Assembly (NCBI GenBank): GCA_964627845.1
Contig: CAZVKL010000001.1
Location: 1 to 64,000, forward strand
Direction of reading: 5' to 3'
Length of the DNA: 64,000 nt
Origin: DUUI01 sp964627845
GTDB taxonomy: Bacteria > Bacillota_I > Bacilli_A > Erysipelotrichales > Erysipelotrichaceae
Each line of letters begins with the position of its first letter. The stretch's first letter is position 1. The translations under genes were made by a program, and so were the position numbers. This document shows positions 16,401 through 24,751 of this stretch, one piece after another. Below the pieces are notes generated by a model that saw only the letters and a program-made list of their open reading frames with translations, had not been told where the DNA came from and ran no database searches.

Positions 16401-18578
16401 ATGACAAAACAAGTGTTTGAGCTCGATTTCAATCAGTCGACTATTACTGTCGAAACAGGTGAAATCGCAAAACAGGCCGGGGGGTCTGTTATGGTCCGTT
16501 ATCAGGACACAGTCGTCTTATCAACGGCGACTGCTTCTAAAACAGCAAAAGATATTGATTTCTTTCCATTAACTGTTTTATTTGAAGAAAAATTATACTC
16601 TGTCGGAAAAATTCCAGGTGGATTTTTACGCCGTGAAGGGAGACCGAGTGAACATGCCACATTAACTTCTCGTTTAATTGACAGAACCATCCGTCCATTA
16701 TTTGCGGAAGGGTTTAGAAATGAAGTTCAAGTTGTTAATACTGTATTATCGGTTGACCAAGACTATCCAGCTGAAATTGCAGGGATGCTAGGAGCGAGTT
16801 TATCGCTTTGTGTATCCAATATTCCATTTGAAGGACCTATTGCTGGTGTGAACGTCGGTTATGTTGATGGACAATTTATTTTAAATCCAACCACTGATCA
16901 AATGAAAGAATCCAGCATTCAATTAACGGTTGCGGGGACCAAAGACGCGATTAACATGGTTGAAGCAGGGGCTAATGAAGTATCTGAAGAACTAATGTTA
17001 GAAGCCATGATGTTTGGCCATGAAGCGATCAAGAAACTTTGTGATTTCCAAATTGAAATTGCTAATGCGGTTGGTAAAGACAAGATGGAAATTCATCTTT
17101 ATGAAATTGATCAAAAAATTAAAGACATTATTGCTGAACGTTATGAACAGCCACTTCGTGAAGCTGTTAAGATTCATGAAAAACTAAAACGTTATGGTAA
17201 GATTGATGAAATTACAGCAGAGGCAGTAGAATACTTCTCGCTCTTAGAATTTGATACCGAAAAAGAAAAAGAAAAAGCAATGAAACAAGCTAAAGAAGTT
17301 TGTGATGATATCGTTGCCAATGAAGTTAGACGTTTAATCTCAGTCGATAAGATTCGTCCTGATGGACGTCAAATTGATGAGATTCGTCCATTAAACTCAC
17401 AAATTGATTTATTACCAAGAGTTCATGGTTCGGCACTGTTCACTCGTGGCGAAACTCAAGTGCTTTCCGTTACGACATTGGGTGCTCAAGGCGATAACCA
17501 ATTAATTGATGACTTAACCGATGTTGAAGAAAAGCGTTTTATGCATCACTACAACTTTCCACCGTTCTCTGTTGGAGAAACAGGTCGAATGGGTGCCCCA
17601 GGACGTCGTGAAATTGGACATGGTGCATTAGGAGAACGCGCATTATCTGCCGTCATTCCTTCATTTGAAGAATTCCCATATTCAATTCGAATTGTTGCTG
17701 AAGTATTAGAATCCAATGGATCTTCTTCTCAAGCATCAATTTGTGCAGGAACTATGTCATTAATGGCAGCAGGTGTTCCGATTAAGGCACCGGTTAGTGG
17801 TATCGCAATGGGATTAGTTCAATTTGATGATCATTATACAGTGCTCAGTGATATTCAAGGAATGGAAGACCACTTTGGGGATATGGACTTTAAAGTTGCA
17901 GGGACCCCTAATGGAATTACCGCTCTTCAAATGGATATTAAGATTGAAGGTTTATCGAGAGAAATCTTAGAAGAAGCATTATCTCAGGCCAAAAAAGGTC
18001 GTGAAGAAATCATGGCAAATATGATGGCAACTATTTCAGAACCTCGCAGTGATGTTGGTCGTTATGCACCTAAGATTGCTCAATTAATGATTGATCCAGA
18101 TAAGATTCGTGAAGTCATTGGAACGGGTGGTAAAGTCATCAATGACATTATTGAAAAATCAGATAATGTTAAGATTGATATTAATGATGATGGACTTGTT
18201 GTCATTTATCATCAAGATAGAGAACCAATTGAAAAAGCGAAGGCAATGATTGAGAATATCGTAAGAGAAGCAAAAGTAGGGGAAATTTATCAAGGGAAGG
18301 TTGTTCGTTTAGAAAACTTTGGAGCCTTTGTTGAATTATTCCCAGGTACAGATGGCTTATTACATGTTTCTAAGATTGCTTGGGAGCGTGTTGAAAAACC
18401 TTCCGATGTCTTAAAGATGGGCGATGTTGTTGAAGTTAAAGTGACTGAGATAGATGATCGTGGTCGAGTGAATGTTTCCCGTAGAGACTTATTAGAGAAA
18501 CCCGCTGACTTTAAGGAAGAACCAAAGCCAGCTCGAAGAACCAGACCTGCTCGCGAAGTGAAAGCACGTCAAAAATAA
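16401..18578 (+). CDS. pnp: Polynucleotide phosphorylase
   Basis: A 3'-5' phosphorolytic exoribonuclease of RNA turnover. The 725-residue protein carries two RNase PH domains (first with GGFLRREGRPSEHATLTSRL; second with HGSALFTRGETQVLSVTTLG and the active-site region TEV-like SDIQGMEDHFGDMDFKVAGT), then a KH domain (IGTGGKVINDIIEKS, near residue 575) and an S1 domain (GEIYQGKVVRLENFGAFVEL, near 627). The short basic tail ends ARRTRPAREVKARQK. The domains look intact. Confidence 0.98.
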   Translation: MTKQVFELDFNQSTITVETGEIAKQAGGSVMVRYQDTVVLSTATASKTAKDIDFFPLTVLFEEKLYSVGKIPGGFLRREGRPSEHATLTSRLIDRTIRPLFAEGFRNEVQVVNTVLSVDQDYPAEIAGMLGASLSLCVSNIPFEGPIAGVNVGYVDGQFILNPTTDQMKESSIQLTVAGTKDAINMVEAGANEVSEELMLEAMMFGHEAIKKLCDFQIEIANAVGKDKMEIHLYEIDQKIKDIIAERYEQPLREAVKIHEKLKRYGKIDEITAEAVEYFSLLEFDTEKEKEKAMKQAKEVCDDIVANEVRRLISVDKIRPDGRQIDEIRPLNSQIDLLPRVHGSALFTRGETQVLSVTTLGAQGDNQLIDDLTDVEEKRFMHHYNFPPFSVGETGRMGAPGRREIGHGALGERALSAVIPSFEEFPYSIRIVAEVLESNGSSSQASICAGTMSLMAAGVPIKAPVSGIAMGLVQFDDHYTVLSDIQGMEDHFGDMDFKVAGTPNGITALQMDIKIEGLSREILEEALSQAKKGREEIMANMMATISEPRSDVGRYAPKIAQLMIDPDKIREVIGTGGKVINDIIEKSDNVKIDINDDGLVVIYHQDREPIEKAKAMIENIVREAKVGEIYQGKVVRLENFGAFVELFPGTDGLLHVSKIAWERVEKPSDVLKMGDVVEVKVTEIDDRGRVNVSRRDLLEKPADFKEEPKPARRTRPAREVKARQK

Positions 18579-18583
18579 CAACT

Positions 18584-18611
18584 AAGTGATGTGGAAACAC
18601 ATCACTTTTTA
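18584..18611 (+). terminator. Terminator after pnp
   Basis: A perfect 10-base stem AAGTGATGTG/CACATCACTT with a GAAA tetraloop is followed by T residues. Confidence 0.88.
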
Positions 18612-18621
18612 AAGGAGAACT

Positions 18622-19986
18622 ATGGATTTTTTACAATTAGCCAAAAAACATGAACAAGACATGATTCATGACCTGATGGAATTAATCAAAATTGAATCAA
18701 CCTTAGATGAAACAACAATCAGTGAGAACGCGCCCTTTGGAGAGAAGGTCCGCAAAGCACTCGATTGGATGCTCGCTAAAGGACAACTAGATGGATTTGA
18801 GATAACAGATTATGATGGATATGCCGGAGTATTGAGTTTTGGGGATCAGCCACAAAGCATCGGCATTCTTGGGCATTTGGATGTCGTACCAGCACAAGGC
18901 GATTGGTTTCAAGCCCCTTTTAATCCATTTATAAAAGAGGGTTATCTTGTTGGTCGCGGGTCCTCTGATGATAAAGGACCAACGATTGCAGCTTATTATG
19001 CACTCAAGATATTAAAAGATTTGGGTTATAAATTCAAACATCGCTTAGACCTCATTGTCGGTTGTGATGAAGAGACGGGGATGCGCTGCATGACTTACTT
19101 TAAAGAACACGCGAACCAGCTTCCTGTAAAAGGGATTGTGCCTGATGCTGATTTTCCAGTTATTTATGCAGAAAAGGGAATCCTTCAATTTGATATTGTG
19201 TTAAATAATACGACCGAAATTGCTAGTATGAAGGGCGGAACTCGCAGCAATATTGTGATGGATCGCGCAAGCGCAACGTTAAACAAACAAATTGATTCAA
19301 ACCTATTTAAGCAGTTTCTGTTAAGCTCAGGATTGAGTGGATATCAGGTTGATGATGTTTATACCGTTCAAGGAAAAGCTTTCCATGCCTCGTTACCTCA
19401 ATATGGCCATAATGCTGGAATCGGCTTATTAAGTTTTTTAGCAGCCGCTTTAGAAGATGAGACACTTTTAAGCATTGTTAATGGATTAAGAAATCATTTT
19501 GGTCAAGGGATAAAGATTCAAAATGAATCTCAAAGCATGGGCGCCTTAACCATCAATCTAGGAGTTATCAGTATTGATGAGCATGAAATCCGTTTAAGTA
19601 TGGATGTTCGTTATCCAAAAGAGAGTCATTCACAATTTATCTTGTCACAATTTAAAAAAGCATTTGTTGGTGCACGTTTAGAAAATATTTCGGATTCTCA
19701 ACCACTATACAACAATCCAAATGATGAATTAGTGAGAGCCTGCATGAATGCTTATCAAAAAATAACTCATGACATGGAGTCAGTTGCCGCAACGATGGGT
19801 GGAGGAACCTATGCCCGTACACTCGATAATCATGTTGCTTTTGGAGCAGATTTTCCTAATGAAACTAAACCAGAATGGGTGGGTGGACCTCATGAAATTA
19901 ATGAAGCCATTTCCATTGATGCTTTAGTGAAAGCGTGTGCTATTTATTGCGAAGCGTTAATTGATTTAGCGCAGGAAGTGATTTAA
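18622..19986 (+). CDS. pepV: Dipeptidase PepV (M20 family)
   Basis: A cytoplasmic di-zinc peptidase releasing amino acids from dipeptides. The 454 residues carry the M20 signatures: GILGHLDVVPAQGDW (metal His and Asp, near residue 81), GRGSSDDKGPT (bridging Asp, near 113) and GCDEETGMRC (catalytic and metal Glu, near 150). The C-terminal metal site is GPHEINEA-like (WVGGPHEINEAI). AAAGGAG precedes the start. It ends TAATG, overlapping trmB by one base. Confidence 0.94.
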   Translation: MDFLQLAKKHEQDMIHDLMELIKIESTLDETTISENAPFGEKVRKALDWMLAKGQLDGFEITDYDGYAGVLSFGDQPQSIGILGHLDVVPAQGDWFQAPFNPFIKEGYLVGRGSSDDKGPTIAAYYALKILKDLGYKFKHRLDLIVGCDEETGMRCMTYFKEHANQLPVKGIVPDADFPVIYAEKGILQFDIVLNNTTEIASMKGGTRSNIVMDRASATLNKQIDSNLFKQFLLSSGLSGYQVDDVYTVQGKAFHASLPQYGHNAGIGLLSFLAAALEDETLLSIVNGLRNHFGQGIKIQNESQSMGALTINLGVISIDEHEIRLSMDVRYPKESHSQFILSQFKKAFVGARLENISDSQPLYNNPNDELVRACMNAYQKITHDMESVAATMGGGTYARTLDNHVAFGADFPNETKPEWVGGPHEINEAISIDALVKACAIYCEALIDLAQEVI

Positions 19987-20645
19987 TGCGTCATCGAAGA
20001 AGAGATTGGCAAACCCAACTATTGGAACAAGAATTTGATTTCTATATTAAAGAACCAAGTCAATTTAAGGGAAAGTGGAAACAAAACTTTGATGCGTTGC
20101 ATGTTGAGATTGGTTCTGGAAAAGGTCAATATGTGATTGAGATGGCGAAGAAGTACCCTAATAAACTCTTTGTTGGGGTCGAGCGAATGCCCTTAATTGG
20201 TGCTTATATTCTTAGAGAACTCAGTCTAAATCCTTTAAAGAATGTGTGTGTTATCATCGATCATGCTCAAGAAATCAGTGAATGGTTTGAACCGAATGAA
20301 ATTGACGTAATTCATTTAAACTTTTCTGATCCTTGGCCTAAGAAAGCGCATGTTAAACGAAGACTAACGTATCCAAGCTATTTAGAAATTTATCAAAAAT
20401 TACTATCAAAGCAGGGGGAGTTACATCTTAAAACGGATAATGAACATTTTTTTGAATATTCGACCCTGTCATTGTCCCAATTTGGAGCGACTTGTCGTGA
20501 TTTTAGTGTCAATTTTCGTAGAGAAACCAATGACTTTGATGCGTTAACAGAATACGAACAACGCTTTATGTCTAAAGGACAGCCCATCTATCGGAGTGTC
20601 TGGACTTTTAGTCATGATTTAAGAATTGATAAATCAACTAATTAG
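19986..20645 (+). CDS. trmB: tRNA (guanine-N7)-methyltransferase
   Basis: Forms m7G46 in the tRNA variable loop. The 219 residues include the SAM motif VEIGSGKGQYVIEMA (near residue 38), GVERMPLIGAYILRE, and the family hallmark NFSDPWPKKAHVKRRLTYP (near 102). The C-terminal part is normal. Translation is coupled to pepV through the TAATG overlap. Confidence 0.96.
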   Translation: MRHRRRDWQTQLLEQEFDFYIKEPSQFKGKWKQNFDALHVEIGSGKGQYVIEMAKKYPNKLFVGVERMPLIGAYILRELSLNPLKNVCVIIDHAQEISEWFEPNEIDVIHLNFSDPWPKKAHVKRRLTYPSYLEIYQKLLSKQGELHLKTDNEHFFEYSTLSLSQFGATCRDFSVNFRRETNDFDALTEYEQRFMSKGQPIYRSVWTFSHDLRIDKSTN

Positions 20646-20654
20646 GGTGTTTTA

Positions 20655-20663
20655 TGGTATGAT
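20655..20663 (+). promoter_or_regulatory. Possible extended -10 promoter for the murC operon
   Basis: TGGTATGAT lies 33 bases before the next start codon, in the 50-base gap after trmB. No -35 match is seen at the proper distance. Confidence 0.35.
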
Positions 20664-20695
20664 ACAACTAATTAAATGAGAAAAGGAAAGTGTCT

Positions 20696-21397
20696 ATGTT
20701 TGAAAAATTGAAAAAACTTATTTTTGATGAATCGGTTGAATTAGAACCTCAAGAGGAGGATGATTTTCTTTATACCAATGACTCGCTGGAAAATAACAAG
20801 AATTTGATTAAAACACAACCAATTAATAAAGAAACATCTGTTGAACCTGATGAAATAATCCATGAAGAACCAATATCGGATTTTCAATTTAGACGAATTG
20901 ATGTTGAAGAAGAAGTGGTTGAGTCTAAAGAGACAGTTGAAGAAGTTAAACCTGAAGTTAAACCAGAGGTTAAAAAAGAAGAATCGAAACCTAAACCTCC
21001 AGTGGCTCGACCTAAACCTAAAGTGCGTGTGGCTGCGAAGAATCCTCAATATTATAAGCCAAGAGCGGTTATTAGTCCGATGTTTGGCATGAGTGAACAG
21101 GAAAACAATCGTAGTCAACAAATTGAAACATTAACTCGTCCTGAAGCAAAAACAGATGATGATAAGATTATCTCGCCTATGTATGGTATTTTGACTGGTG
21201 AACAAGAAATTGTCACGACTAAAACAAAATCAGGTGCTCGTCGACGCAAATCGGTTGCGGTGAACATGTCTCTTGAAGAGATGTTGAATATGCAATCATC
21301 GGATGAATTAGAATTTACACTTTTTGATGTCAAAGTCGATAAACAAGAGTTTCAAAGCCGTGAGAATCAAATCATTGAAGATTCGAATAATGAATAA
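20696..21397 (+). CDS. Disordered protein with two ISPM(F/Y)G motifs, upstream of murC
   Basis: I do not recognise a named family. The 233-residue product is strongly charged and low in hydrophobic residues, so mostly disordered. It opens with a short amphipathic segment (MFEKLKKLIFDESVEL), has a Glu/Val/Lys/Pro-rich middle (EVKPEVKPEVKKEE then KPKPPVARPKPKV), and two copies of a short motif: RAVISPMFGMSE and DKIISPMYGILT about 35 residues apart. It ends with a conserved-looking RRRKSVAVNMSLEEML. ATG 20696 is chosen because AAAGGAAAG lies 6-12 bases before it; the GTG two codons earlier is too close. It overlaps murC by 8 bases, suggesting a role with wall synthesis or division. Confidence 0.7.
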   Translation: MFEKLKKLIFDESVELEPQEEDDFLYTNDSLENNKNLIKTQPINKETSVEPDEIIHEEPISDFQFRRIDVEEEVVESKETVEEVKPEVKPEVKKEESKPKPPVARPKPKVRVAAKNPQYYKPRAVISPMFGMSEQENNRSQQIETLTRPEAKTDDDKIISPMYGILTGEQEIVTTKTKSGARRRKSVAVNMSLEEMLNMQSSDELEFTLFDVKVDKQEFQSRENQIIEDSNNE

Positions 21398-22709
21398 AAT
21401 ACATTTTATTGGTATCAAGGGCAGCGGTATGTCTGCCTTAGCCTTGATATGTAGTGATCTAGGCATGGCTGTGACTGGAAGTGATGTCCCACAATATTTA
21501 TTTACTCAAAAGAAACTTGAAGAACGTGGCATTCCACTTCTTCCTTTTTCTGCTGATAACATCAAGGGTGATCGTGATGTCATTATTGGTGCATCCTTTG
21601 ATGAGAGTCATCCTGAAGTAAAAGCGGTCTTAAACAATCAGTCAATTAATTATTGGTATTATTATGATTATCTGGCGAAACTAATTAGTGAACATACCTC
21701 CATATCGGTGGCGGGTTCACATGGCAAAACAACTACGACGGGCATGCTTCAAACATTACTGAATGCCCAAAGTCAAACGGGTTATTTAATTGGGGATGGT
21801 AATGGGCAATTATTTAAGGAATCTGAATATTTTGTGGTCGAATCCTGTGAATATAAAGATCATTTCCATTTCTATCATCCAGATTATGCGATTATTACAA
21901 GCATCGATTTAGATCATGTGGATTACTTTAAGAGTGAGAAACAATATTTTGATTCGTTTCAAACATTTGTTAATCAAGTAAAAAAAGGGTTAGTGTTATT
22001 TGGGGATGACCACCAAATTCGTCAATTAAACACAGCTTCTAAAGAGACCATCTATTATGGTTCTGATCAAGACAATGACTTATACGTTGAAAATGTTGAG
22101 GTTGAATCCAGTAAAACTCATTTTGATTTAATTTATAAGAATGAAAAGTGGGGTCGATACGATGTGGATATCATTGGCCAACATAACATTCATAATTTGT
22201 TATCAACGATCGGAATCGCAATTCTATTAGGGTTTGATAAAGAGACAATTGTTGCTCATATTAATGATTTTAAAGGCGTTAATCGTCGCTTTATTATTGA
22301 GGAATTTCCAGAACATGTTTACATTGATGATTATGCCCATCATCCAACTGAAATTTCTGTGACCATTGATGCCGCGAAACAACGATTTCCTGATCGAAAG
22401 ATTGTGGTTGTGTATAAGCCTGATCGTATTTCACGTATTCAATACTTTGAGCAACAGTTTAAAGACGCTTTGTTAAAAGCGGATAAAGCCTATGTGTTAG
22501 ATTTTCCTGAGTCGGCTTATCATGAAAATCCTGACTATTCAATTGAACAATTTGTTGGCAAACAGGCAGATCAAATCCCTATTTTAGAGAACAATGAAAA
22601 AGGGGCCCATCAATTATCATTGGAGGGCAATGCAGTTTACCTCTTTGTTTCACCTAAAGATATTTACAAATTCAAAGATTTATTAAAAGAGACCTTCAAA
22701 GACGTTTAA
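21390..22709 (+). CDS. murC: UDP-N-acetylmuramate--L-alanine ligase
   Basis: Adds the first amino acid of the peptidoglycan stem peptide, in the cytoplasm. The start MNKIHFIGIKGSGMSALA is the canonical MurC N-terminal Rossmann motif, so ATG 21390 is preferred over in-frame starts further upstream inside the preceding gene. The ATP loop VAGSHGKTTTTGML is near residue 107, and YIDDYAHHPTEI (the MurC hallmark) near 312. The 439 residues are typical. The segment LIGDGNG replaces the commoner IGG loop. Its stop codon lies inside the terminator hairpin. Confidence 0.93.
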   Translation: MNKIHFIGIKGSGMSALALICSDLGMAVTGSDVPQYLFTQKKLEERGIPLLPFSADNIKGDRDVIIGASFDESHPEVKAVLNNQSINYWYYYDYLAKLISEHTSISVAGSHGKTTTTGMLQTLLNAQSQTGYLIGDGNGQLFKESEYFVVESCEYKDHFHFYHPDYAIITSIDLDHVDYFKSEKQYFDSFQTFVNQVKKGLVLFGDDHQIRQLNTASKETIYYGSDQDNDLYVENVEVESSKTHFDLIYKNEKWGRYDVDIIGQHNIHNLLSTIGIAILLGFDKETIVAHINDFKGVNRRFIIEEFPEHVYIDDYAHHPTEISVTIDAAKQRFPDRKIVVVYKPDRISRIQYFEQQFKDALLKADKAYVLDFPESAYHENPDYSIEQFVGKQADQIPILENNEKGAHQLSLEGNAVYLFVSPKDIYKFKDLLKETFKDV

Positions 22710-22722
22710 TGAAGGTTTTTTT
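22692..22722 (+). terminator. Terminator overlapping the end of murC
   Basis: ACCTTC, within the last codons of murC, pairs with GAAGGT just after the stop, followed by seven T. The murC stop codon (22707-22709) is in the loop. Confidence 0.8.
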
Positions 22723-22746
22723 ATGGTGTTAACGCTCTCAAAATAC

Positions 22747-22775
22747 TTGAAAACATTTTCATATCCGACTATAAT
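22747..22775 (+). promoter_or_regulatory. Promoter of the DUF948/ccpA group
   Basis: TTGAAA (22747-22752) and TATAAT (22770-22775) are separated by 17 bases, close to consensus, 19 bases before the start codon of the next gene, which has an AGGAGGA site. Confidence 0.85.
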
Positions 22776-22794
22776 TATTCCATAGGAGGAATTT

Positions 22795-23151
22795 ATGGAA
22801 CAATTTAAAATATTTTTTCAACAAGTCATGCCATTTGCGATTGTGTTAGTCCTTGTCGTTTTGGCAGGCGTATTATTTTATTTAATGAAAATGTTTAAAG
22901 AACTAAATACGACGGTCAATAAAGTTAATTCTTCCGTTGATTTAGTGAATATTGCGTTAAATGACGTTAACCACAAACTCGCTGATTTAGATCCAACGAT
23001 TGAAACGGTTAAGACCATTTCAAACACGGTTGATTCTGGATTTAAGGCTGGCAACAAAGCGGTTGGGTCCGTTGTTGGATTTGGTAAGAATACCGTAGGT
23101 GGATTAAGAAATGTCGTTAACAAAGCGACAGGCCGTGTTGTTCAAAAATGA
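22795..23151 (+). CDS. DUF948 (YtxG-like) membrane protein
   Basis: A 118-residue protein with one N-terminal membrane helix (residues 13-33, VMPFAIVLVLVVLAGVLFYL) followed by a heptad-like helical region (TTVNKVNSSVDLVNIALNDV). This is the layout of DUF948, whose Bacillus member YtxG lies between murC and ccpA as here. Function is unknown; YtxG-type proteins are linked to general stress. The C-terminal part is rich in Gly, Val and Lys. It ends ATGA and overlaps the next gene by 4 bases. Confidence 0.75.
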   Translation: MEQFKIFFQQVMPFAIVLVLVVLAGVLFYLMKMFKELNTTVNKVNSSVDLVNIALNDVNHKLADLDPTIETVKTISNTVDSGFKAGNKAVGSVVGFGKNTVGGLRNVVNKATGRVVQK

Positions 23152-23519
23152 ATCAAACTAAAGAATCGGTAACAGCTTTATTTGAGTCGATTCAATATCA
23201 GAGTGAAATTGTTGTTTCTGAATTATCTAAAAGAGAATACAGTTTACAGAGTCGACAATTTAAGAAAGTATTAATTCAAACGCTTAATCAAAAATTATCG
23301 AATACAAGAGAGCGATTATTATTATCTCGTACTCTAGAAGATATCCAATCGAGTCTTCCTTTAATTGAGGCTGATTATCGAGCATTGTTTGAGGACGTTC
23401 ACGCTCAAATTGAGAAGTTAGATCAAGGTAAAGATATTTCAGATTATATTTATCATTTAAAACATGAAATGAAAGATATTATGTATACAATTCAACAAAA
23501 AGTTAAAGGATTTTTCTAG
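23148..23519 (+). CDS. Small helical protein, unknown function (YtxH position)
   Basis: A 123-residue cytoplasmic protein with no signal peptide or membrane helix. It is Glu/Gln/Ser/Leu-rich and predicted almost wholly helical (LSKREYSLQSRQFKKVLIQT; LNQKLSNTRERLLLSRTLED). I recognise no family. Its start overlaps the stop of the DUF948 gene (ATGA) and it ends 11 bases before the CcpA-like gene. By position it corresponds to ytxH/ytxJ of Bacillus but I see no sequence basis for homology. A partner of the membrane-bound DUF948 protein is a reasonable guess. Confidence 0.65.
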   Translation: MNQTKESVTALFESIQYQSEIVVSELSKREYSLQSRQFKKVLIQTLNQKLSNTRERLLLSRTLEDIQSSLPLIEADYRALFEDVHAQIEKLDQGKDISDYIYHLKHEMKDIMYTIQQKVKGFF

Positions 23520-23530
23520 AAGGAGTAAGT

Positions 23531-24523
23531 ATGAAACGTGTAACTATTTATGATGTTGCTCGTGAAGCCAATGTCTCGTTAGCGACAGTATCACGAGTTA
23601 TTAATGGAGTCGATGTTGTTCGCGCGGACACTCGTGAAAGAGTTGAAGCGGCTATTGAAAAATTAGGTTACAAACCCAACGCATTAGCTCAGGGCTTAGC
23701 GCTTCAAAAGACAACCACCATTGGTTTAGTCATTCCTGAAGCAAGTTTTAACTTCACAGGGAATATTATTAATGGTCTTTTAGATGTTGCACGTATTTAT
23801 AAATACAACATCATGCTTCAAACAACGACTGAAGGAATCAGTGATATTACGGATATTGTGGAAACCATTATAAAGTCAAGAGTGGATGGTGTAGTCATAT
23901 ATAATGACCAACTCAATGACAAAATTACAAAAGATCTTATTGAATACAATATTCCAATGGTAGTGATTAATCATAAAGTCTCGGCCCCTCAAATTACATC
24001 TGTCTATGTTGATATTGAGCAGGCGGTTTATGAGCGTGTAAAAGACTATTTAAGTCGTGGCTTAGATAAAATTGGGATTATTCAAGATAGAAAGAACAAT
24101 CAAGCTTGTAAACTTATGGTTAAAGGTGCTTCTAAAGCGTATGAAGAAGCAGGGAAAGAATTTGATGGATTTATGATGATTCCTAGTGAATATCATACAT
24201 CGTATGCCTATTTATCGGAGCATTTTAAAGAGAATCGTTATGACTTAGTCATTGCGTATCGTGATTCTCAAGCACTCGCAACCATTAATGCGGCAGCAGA
24301 GAATGGTATTAAGATTCCGGATGAAATGGAATTGATTTGTGTGATTGATACGAAGTATAATTCGATGGTTCGTCCACAAATTTCCTCTTTCTCACTTCCT
24401 TCGTATGACTTAGGGGCTGTGGCGATGCGTGTATTAACGAAAATGTTAAAGAATGAGAACACATTTGATCATGAAATTGAGCTCTCTTATTTATATACAC
24501 CGAGAAAATCAACAAAACAATAA
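23531..24523 (+). CDS. ccpA: LacI-family transcriptional regulator, probably CcpA
   Basis: A 330-residue DNA-binding repressor/activator. The N-terminal HTH is TIYDVAREANVSLATVSRVI (residues 5-24), followed by the hinge helix region NALAQGLALQKTTTIGLVIP and a periplasmic-binding-protein-like effector domain. Similarity to CcpA (VYDVAREANVSMATVSRVVN) and its position between the ytxG-like gene and tyrS, as in Bacillus, support global carbon-catabolite control. CcpA would need HPr-Ser46-P as co-repressor; hprK and ptsH are outside the window. A sugar-specific LacI repressor cannot be excluded. Confidence 0.75.
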   Translation: MKRVTIYDVAREANVSLATVSRVINGVDVVRADTRERVEAAIEKLGYKPNALAQGLALQKTTTIGLVIPEASFNFTGNIINGLLDVARIYKYNIMLQTTTEGISDITDIVETIIKSRVDGVVIYNDQLNDKITKDLIEYNIPMVVINHKVSAPQITSVYVDIEQAVYERVKDYLSRGLDKIGIIQDRKNNQACKLMVKGASKAYEEAGKEFDGFMMIPSEYHTSYAYLSEHFKENRYDLVIAYRDSQALATINAAAENGIKIPDEMELICVIDTKYNSMVRPQISSFSLPSYDLGAVAMRVLTKMLKNENTFDHEIELSYLYTPRKSTKQ

Positions 24524-24540
24524 GTTTTGTGCTAAACTAT

Positions 24541-24735
24541 AACAGCGATGAGAAGAAGCGCATTAGACTTTAACTTTCAGAGACATAACGGTTGGTGCGA
24601 GTTATGAGTAAATCTAATGGATACACCTTCGAGCTTTTTATGAAAGTAAAACGTGATTCAGCGTTAATGAAACAAGAGTGGCAAACTAAGGTGGTACCAC
24701 GCGTCATGCGTCCTTAGAGAGCCTTTTTTATTATC
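24541..24735 (+). promoter_or_regulatory. T-box leader of tyrS, specifier TAC (tyrosine)
   Basis: The leader contains the T-box sequence AACTAAGGTGGTACCACG (about 24687-24704), the Stem I AG-bulge element GGTTGGTGCGAG (about 24591-24602), and a specifier loop GGA-TAC-A with TAC at 24622-24624 above a CATTAGA/TCTAATG helix. CTAAGG can pair with CCTTAG ahead of a T run to form the terminator. Uncharged tRNA-Tyr would stabilise the antiterminator and turn on tyrS. Confidence 0.93.
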
Positions 24736-24751
24736 AAAAGGAGAGAATGAA

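Noticed and set aside
20741..21121. Minus-strand frame rich in Phe/Arg opposite the ISPM(F/Y)G protein
   Set aside because: It is the complement of a Glu/Lys-rich coding sequence; no ribosome binding site, implausible composition.
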